Of a DNA stretch of 64,000 nucleotides, positions 1-8,000 are shown piece after piece. This stretch comes from Biomphalaria glabrata. Lineage: Eukaryota > Mollusca > Gastropoda > Planorbidae. Position 1 is the stretch's first letter. Every line of letters starts with the position of its first letter. The stretch covers positions 43,737,529 to 43,801,528 of the forward strand of contig NC_074720.1 in assembly GCF_947242115.1 (NCBI RefSeq). Direction: 5' to 3'. Below the pieces are notes generated by a model. It did not search any database and was not told where the DNA came from. It saw nothing but the letters and a program-made list of their open reading frames with translations. The translations under genes were made by a program, and so were the position numbers.

Positions 1-89
1 GTTGTATGTTTGTTTTGTTGTTATTTTCGTTGTAGTTCATCGCTTTTTTGTGTGTTTTGTTTATGGTTTGTAATGCAGCCTGTATTCCT

Positions 90-785
90 GTTTGTCTGTC
101 TGATAAAAATTATTAACACATGATTTCTCACACATCAGTTTTCGGATCAAGTTAAAACTTTACAAAATTATTTATTGTACCTAACGAAACATAAATAAAT
201 TTAAAAAAAATAATTAAATAGTCGATTAATTACTGGAAATTAATTACTTGTTTGATACCAGCAAGGGAAATGGATTCTTAGTATTAATCGATATGGCTAA
301 ATATGTGTGGTTCTGTCCCCTTAGATAATTGTACAAGTTATTTCACTCACATACATTCTCGGATAAAATTGAAACACATTTATTGTACCTAACAAAGTAT
401 GAATCAATTTCTTCTTCTTCTTCTTCTTCTAGCCAGCTTTACTGCTGCTGAGCTGTGAGCTCTTTTGCAGACTGTGCCAAGGAAAAAAAGTGTGCTGTTT
501 TCTTCAGTTGTTCAGCACTGCCGTACAGGGTGTTGGTTATGTTGGGCTGGAGTGGTAGTAGGGTCTGCCTAAGGTGGATTAGGGAGGGGCATTCAAAGAG
601 GATATGGTTTACGGTTTCAAAGGGGTGGGCGCAGTGTGAATCAATTTAAAAAGTAATCAATAAATCAACTCATTATTAATATTTTTAAAGGAAATCTACC
701 TTACAGAGATATATAGTTGTAAATGAGTAGCTCTTCCCGTTAAATAAGCATTTGGTTTTTCAAATTTTTAAAAATATTTTGCTTC
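90..785. repeat. Unclassified interspersed repeat, copy 1
   Basis: The segment has internally recurring phrases such as CTGTCTGATAAA, GGATCAAGTTAAAACTT, TTATTGTACCTAAC and GGGAAATGGATTC. The same order of phrases recurs at about 15500-16110, so this is a dispersed repeat. It has no coding potential. It is interrupted by a LINE piece at 411-636. I cannot assign it to a class. Confidence 0.5.
411..636 (-). mobile_element. 5'-truncated LINE 3' end with (AAG)n tail
   Basis: On the minus strand the piece encodes a C-terminal segment with the C-x3-H, NHILFECPSL pattern typical of LINE reverse transcriptase tails that follow an RNase H region (I/Jockey-type elements), then a stop and a short (AAG)n tail. 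It is flanked by an 11-bp target duplication TGAATCAATTT at 400-410 and 637-647, so the boundaries are firm. It is a short, dead-on-arrival 226-bp insertion into the surrounding repeat. Confidence 0.7.
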
Positions 786-1682
786 TTATTTCGTATCTTT
801 TTTTTTAGCTTTTTTTTTTTCATCAAGCTAAAAGATATATACTATAATAGCAGAAATAAACAGTTTTGCCAGTGGTAACGATAACATTATGGCCTTTAGT
901 ATCATCTAAAGATCGTTAATACCAAGTTTAAAATAAAAATTGGCGGAACTGCTTTGGTTACATTATACTTTTTATTATAGTTATAAATGTTATCTTATAC
1001 ATGACAAAGATCACAATACAAAATTGTACATTCATTGAAACAAGAATATTTTACAATTTTCACATCCAGAACTATATGTACAGTGTACACAAAACGTAAG
1101 CCTCTTAATCAGTGGGCAGGGCCTCATTTCAGAATGAGGTCTCAAGGCGAACAGAAAAAAAAATCATTTCACAGCTAATCGAATTGAAAAATACCCTCTT
1201 TGTGTGATAATTGTAGAGACGCACTTTTGATGACTGTCAATAAGCGCTCATTTATGACGGCCTATATTCAAAACGAGACTAGATGGTAGATATAGATAAA
1301 CAGACAGTTGAGGCTTGGCCTTTATAGAAAAACATCGTTTATTATAGTGACTGGGACGAGACTGTTCCTGTCCCTGGATTAAAAGTTCATATTCTGTTGA
1401 TTCACTTTATTGTGTCTTGGTCTGTATTTTATTGCTACAAACTCACAAGTAATAAAAAAACTTCGCGTAAAGAAAACAAACAACCCATCTTCTGATCAGT
1501 ACAAATTCCACAGACCTCTACATAATAGACAATGAAGATATTTTCATAATGATACTATACAAGTTAATACAGATTTTTAAAGACTTTTTAAAAACTAGCA
1601 ACAGTTAAGCTAAGTCCAGCTTTGATTCTGTCAGATTTCTTGTATGCCTTTTTTAAAAAATCCCTGTGGATTTCCACATTTC
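786..1682. other. Gene-free AT-rich stretch downstream of gene A
   Basis: I see no exon, SINE or tandem array here. On the minus strand, AATAAA hexamers occur near 1403 and 1427, about 400 bp past the gene A stop. They could serve as poly(A) signals for gene A, but this is only a guess from position. Confidence 0.3.
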
Positions 1683-1763
1683 TTAACTCTTTCTCTCCTT
1701 AATTATTTACCACATTCTGGTATAATCAACATTTGTATCGTCAGTTAGGAGAGAAAGAGTTAA
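1683..1763. mobile_element. 81-bp TTAA-ended MITE (piggyBac-like), copy 1
   Basis: The ends form an inverted repeat: TTAACTCTTTCTCTCC at the left and GGAGAGAAAGAGTTAA at the right, so the whole unit can fold as a hairpin. It starts and ends in TTAA, the target of piggyBac-type transposases. A second copy of exactly 81 bp lies at 35170-35250 in the opposite orientation. It has no coding capacity. Confidence 0.7.
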
Positions 1764-1823
1764 AATGTAATTTTTAATTTTCATTGTTCACGTGACGTCT
1801 GCAATCTTTGCGTCACGGCAAGG

Positions 1824-2077
1824 TCACCATCTATATATAACCTTCCAGTACGTGCAATCTGGAACCGGTTTTAGCAGGTTGGTGCCGATGAGGTCAGTTA
1901 GCTCAGTGATGAGGTCACAAATTCGGCCAGTTGGGTGGTAGTTGATCCCTTTACATGAGGAGTATTTGGCGCAGAGGGCGCAGCAGTCTATCAGCTGGAC
2001 AATAGAGCTGAGTGGAGCGTACAGGGCGCCGGTGTAACATCTGGACAGAGTGACGTTGAGTCTGATAAAGTTGGAAG
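1824..2077 (-). CDS. Gene A exon 5: PAN/Apple-like domain and stop
   Basis: The acceptor TTTCTCATTTAG lies immediately upstream on the minus strand, and the exon opens in phase 1. It reads SNFIRLNVTLSRCYTG, then LIDCCALCAKYSSCKGINY, RICDL and DCTYWKV, ending in TGA at 1824-1826. The spacing C-YTG-x15-CC-x2-C-x5-C-x10-C is shared with gene B exon 5 and is the usual look of mollusc PAN/Apple modules. Confidence 0.75.
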
Positions 2078-5000
2078 CTAAATGAGAAAGTGTAGATGAT
2101 TATTGTATCTATTTAATAAAATCAAAGTTTTGATTAATGAGAACTGAAATAGTTGAAAAGTTAGTGAGGAACTCTTTAAAAAAAAGAGAATCGTTTTTAG
2201 AGACTACATCGATCAATTGAGTTTACTTATTTGGCTTTAGTTTTTATTCATTCGCTCGTTGACCAGTATTCTAACTGCTTGGGATGTGTGAAAAGCTTTT
2301 ATGTATATGTTTAGTTCAAAGTCACTACCGATGATCCAAAGTCTTCGGGGCTCGCTTAGACCTTCCTTCAGGTAACAGCACCAGGTAAAAGAAGATGACG
2401 CAGACAGAGAAAGCGATGGGAAGACAACATAAAAAAAAATTTGACTGGCCTGCCCTTGAAAGAGGTTCTAACTAAGGGAAAAGACGGAGAGAAATGGAGA
2501 AAGACGGTTGACTAATCTTGCATGGTGCCCCAACGGTCCAACAGAGGCAGGACTGAATTTTGCCTTGATGAAGCCCTTAGCCATTTGAGATATTGGACCC
2601 TTTATACGCTCACCCTCCCCACCCACACGCAAACACAATTTTATATTTGATTTTCTAACTGAATGCAAATATCCCTGGAACTTTTTTTGTGGGTCTTAAA
2701 AGAAAGTGGGGGCTTTAAGTTATAACTTATGTTGGCTTTAGGTAAATTCCCCAGTAACTTTTTTGAGGAGCCCTAAAGAGAGTCGGAGCCCAAAGCTTTA
2801 GATTGTGTTGCGTATAGGTTAATTCAGTACTGAAAACAGGCTGATTATTACTATCTATATGTCTATGTGTGTAAATGTCACGAGGTAACTGCCCTTTAAG
2901 TACCTGGGTATAGACAGGGGCGGGCTGGGTGTCGAAATCGGCCCCGGGCATTTCTATACAATCCGGCCCATAACTTCTATATCATATGATGGGCATACCA
3001 TTCCAAACCTAACTGTCCTCTAAGCCATTATGTTAAGTTTGATAATGTATCGATATCCATGCATACAGTGAACGCTAAATCTGGATACAAATATACTCCT
3101 AATGTTGCTTTTTAATATCTAAATGTGTAGGCCCTAAAAGGATAAAGCCTTCTACTAGCACTATCTACGGATGTAGGCTATCACAATATTAGGAAAATGT
3201 GTTACATTAAAATAGTATTACATTGTAGAGTCTGTGAAAGTTTTTATTAACACAACGCTCAGAGGGCCCTTTTATCCATGCGGCCCTTTCGTGGCCCTGC
3301 CAGCTCATTTAGGTACCGGCCCACCGGGCATTTGCCCGAATGCCCATATAGCTAGTCCGCCCCTGGGTATAGATATATCTATGTGTGTAATGCCACGAGG
3401 CAACTGACCTGTAAGTACTGCCTGGGTGTAGATGTCATTGACCGTGAGCACTGGTAATGAGGAAGGACTTTGGGCTGTGGTTGTAGATATGGTAGTGGTG
3501 GTAGTGCTTGGCTCTGAGCACGGAATACTGGAAAGAGTATTGTTCGTTGGTGGTTCTGTGTAATACGTCACATTCTGTGCGGATATAACATGTTTCCATT
3601 GAGCTTCTAATCTCGAACACACATTTTTTTACACAAAGATTATGCTAATTTATGTACGCTCTTAGGTCAAGGCCCGCGAATCAAACTTAGAGCCGAGATG
3701 TCAATGGAAGTTTAAAAAACAGCACTTGTATAAGAAACATTGTGACCAAGAATCGAATCTAGTAAATGTTTGTTAGTTTTAAGCTTCGGATGTTCCTTCA
3801 GAATTAAAGATAATCTGCTTCTTAGTCCAAACTTCCCGCAGGACGACTGGGGATGGCAGCTGGCGGGGAACCCGAGACTATCGAAACATAAGGCCGGCGC
3901 GCTTACCGCACGACCAAGGCAGCCTTGAAAAGAAAAGATTGTGTTAAACGCGCTGTTTCAAAAAGGCGTAAGTGTATTCGATACTATCTATGAATGGACT
4001 ATCTCAGCGAGGGCCGGCATTAGGCATATGCAAATATCCCACACTTTCCTCTTCTAGGCATATGCAAATATCCCACACTTTCCTCTTCTAGGCATATGCA
4101 AATATCCCACACTTTCCTCTTCTAGGCATAAGCAAATATCCCACACTTTCCTCTTCTAGGCATATGCAAATATCCCACACTTTCCTCTTCTAGACATATG
4201 CAAATATCCCACACTTTCCTCTTCTAGACATATGCAAATATCCCACACTTTCCTCTTCTAGACATATGCAAATATCCCACACTTTCCTCTTCTAGACATA
4301 TGCAAATATCTCACACTTTCCTCTTCTAGACATATGCAAATATCCCACACTTTCCTCTTCTAGACATATGCAAATATCTCACACTTTCCTCTACTAGACA
4401 TATGCAAATATCTCACACTTTCCTCTACTAGACATATGCAAATATCTCACACTTTCCTCTTCCCTCACTGGTTCTCAAATGAGATTGGACCCTAGCGCTC
4501 TGAGCATGCAATAAATATAAAAGTGGAGCTATAAAACAGCTATTTCAACGAAAAATTTACGCTGTTGACATAGTGGAAAAATATTGAAAAAATAACCCAT
4601 AAAAATATAATGAGCTGAAGTTATCATAATTAGGGAAGTAATATTCCCATACGGTTAGGTTAAGGACTGCTACAATTTCTAGTTGCAACGCAATTACGAT
4701 GGTTAAAATTAAAAAGTAAAGTTCCCCTTTCAGACCTTGTGGTCTTTAGGTCATCTGTTTTTGTGGCCTACGGTTAACATGGGTCAGGTACCCATTAGAG
4801 CTGGGTGGACTCAGAGGCGCCCGACGATGCCGAAATTTAAAATCCCAGTCTTCACCAAGATTCGAACCCCGGTCACCGGTTCGGAAGCCAAGCGCTTTAC
4901 CGCTCAGCCACCGCGCCTCGTGTGATTAATACGACTTAAATGTAAAAGAAAATATTCTGAGATAAAAGAAATATTAACAAAATCACATTAATCTTTACCG

Positions 5001-8000
5001 CTATAAAACACCTTACTATGATACTATGGAAACTACCGTTCGCGATCTAAAATGGAAAGGCACGTAACTCAACAACGGTTCCAAATAATAAGCTAGAGTT
5101 ATCCCTCCAGCATCGATACACGAAATATCATATTACATAGTGCAAAAGTTTTTCTTAATTACATTTGATAATAATAATAATAATAATAATAATAATGGAG
5201 GCGCAGTGGCTGGGCGGCAAAGCGCTTGGCTTCCGAGACGTAGGTCCCGAGTTAGAATCTTGATGAGGACCGGGATCTTTTTAATTTCAGGATCTTTGGG
5301 TGCCTCTGAGTCCACCAAGCTCTAATGGGTACCTGACATTATTTAGGGACAAGTAAAGGCGGTTGGTTGTTGTAAATGCCACATCACACCCTCGTTAACC
5401 GTAGGCCAAAGAAACAGATGACCTTTACACAATCTGCCTTATAAATCACAAGGTCAGAAGGAGAAGGAGAAGGAGGTGAAGAAAATACGTTGAAACATAC
5501 ACAATCTCCGAGGAGGGCTAGAACCATGGAGGACCTCCAATCATCTAGCAGTGACCAGGAACTAGACATCTACCAAAACCATCAAGGTCCCCAAAAAAAG
5601 AACATTTCAAGTCAGCATTGCTATCTTGCATCTTTACCCAAGGTTAAGCCTCTCCCAGAGCCCACCCACATTCCTTTCTATTATCGCCATCACAAAAAAT
5701 TCTAGATTTAAGATCAACACATATTTGAGCCCAAGGCTTCTTTCAAAGACAAAGATCATCATTTTTATTATTGACTTGCGACTATCTCTCTCCAACAATA
5801 CCACAGTAAAAGTAAAGTTCCCCTTTCAGACCTTGTGGTCTATAGGGCAGATGATGTAAAGGTCATCTGTTTCTGTGGCCTACGGTTAACGAGGGTGTCA
5901 TGTGGCCAGCACAACGACCAACCGCCTTTACATTTCCCTAACTAATGTCAGGTACCCACAAGAGCTGGGTGGACTCAGAGGCGCCCGAAGATCCCGGAAT
6001 TAAAAATCTCAGTCTTCACCAGGTCAGAAACGGGAACCCAATGTTTTGTATTTAATAGTAATAATACTTTAGTTTATAGAGCGCTGTTAACAAACATGAT
6101 TAAGGCGCTATGATTAAGGCGCTATGATTAAGGCGCTATGATTAAGGCGCTATGATTAAGGCGCTATGATTAAGGCGCTATGATTAAGGCGCTATGATTA
6201 AGGCGCTGTGATTAAGGCGCTATGATTAAGCATAACAAACATACATGAGCGCTAAAATAACAAACTAATCTATAAAAAAAAAGTTTAGAACAGGTCTTAA
6301 TCTTCTTAAACGTAGTGAAGCGTGTCTGCTTGGCGTCAATGGAGAGTGAGTTTCAAAGCTTTAAAATTAGTTACTTGTATTCAAATCGCGTGGATGAGAT
6401 TTGAATAAGAGATCGTGGGTTCTCCATAAAGAAATTAATGTTAATTGTTAATATTGCTACTAATGGTTTGGTTTGTGACAGTTTACCTGGCATATCGATG
6501 AAGTTGTGGTATTACAAAGACACAAATAGTTGGCTGTGACTGATGGCCAGGTGTTTCTGAAATGAGAAAACAAATGCAAGAAATTTGAGTTCTCCTTTTA
6601 TTTCTAAACAATCCTAGAATAACTTATAATACATTTCAATCTGGAACGTCCAAACTTTTGCGGGGACCTATGCGTAGCCAATGGCATAATGTCAAAATTA
6701 AAATTTTTAAAATTAGAAAATACATGCATCTTAGCAAAAAAAAATTATTAAAGAAAGCTGACAAAGCCTTTTTTTTTATAATCGCATTTGTGATTAGCCC
6801 CTCAAAATGACAATAATGTCTATTTTTCAGGATATTTTTATAAGTTTTCTGGAGATTTCCAGGACTTTTCATTCACCAATCGTTAACAAACAACATTTAG
6901 CCACGTGATAATATTGTTAAAACAATGGGGAAAAAAACTGTCACGTGACAGCCTGTGTGTATTACGCAATTTGTATAGAAGAGATAGAGAACCACGTGGC
7001 TGAATGCTATTTGTTTACGATTGGTGATTGCGGCCCGTTAAATGGTGTACGTACAGAAACAGCCCAACGATGGCGATGTCACTCCTTTTATTCAATGTAT
7101 TGGCGACGTAATCTTTATTGGTCAGGATGAAGGTGTAGTTGTCCACTTGCTGCACGAGGCCGTCCCAGAACTGTGAAGATTTGAACAGGGAGAATCAGGT
7201 GCAAACCTAAATGAACATTTTATGAGCTGGACAGCGTAATAGACACTAAATCAACATGAGCTTCAATAAACACAATGATTTTATTCGTCTCTATTTATGC
7301 TCTTTACTCCAGCCACTTGTTCTCTAGAACTCACCTCCTTTTACACACAGTCCTGACACACTGCTGTTCACTCAACCATGTACACTCAAGGTCCACTGGT
7401 CATTTCATACACTGGCACACATTGCACTACCAGCCACTCAAAACACATACACTTACTATCACATCTCCTTCCTTGAAAGCTTTGAGATATCAATTGACTA
7501 TACAAATGATTTCTGTCTCACTATAAACAAATTAGTAAACTGAATACATGTTTAACACAACAGTATGTTCAATTGATAATATTATCAATAGTAACAATAT
7601 AAATTATAAAATGTGTAGTAAACAAACCAAGAGTCTGGTTTACAAATAGATATTAATTATATAGAAATTGCATAATAATAAAAAGATATACATGTATCTA
7701 ATTATCTGCGTCAGGGTAACGTACTGGTGGCCGCACTTGCCTACCATATCGAGTTATTACAGGCGGCGGATTGGTAGTGTTAGTCTGTTCCTGTTGCACA
7801 TTTGTATCGCTCTCGTTCTCTGGCTGTGTGGTTTGACCATTAATGACTGTCTCTGGGGTGTCCATTTCAAAAATATCAGGCATGACCCTTGATTTTGTAC
7901 ATGTGTCTCTTAACAATCTTCTATTTCGTCGGTGTGTTATCCCATTCGGTGTTTTTACCCAGTAGGATCTCGGGGTCTCCGCTACTGAGATGACCACTGC

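Noticed and set aside
1095-1160. Short inverted repeat GCCTCATTTCAGAATGAGG as a terminator or regulatory hairpin
   Set aside because: A single short palindrome with no context; not meaningful in a eukaryotic intergenic region.
5490-5859. Overlapping plus-strand frames of 71 and 77 residues
   Set aside because: Low-complexity, in an intron between two SINE copies, with no motif and no splice support.
7275-7526. 83-residue plus-strand frame in gene A intron 1
   Set aside because: His/Thr/Leu-rich chance frame with no homology or splice sites.
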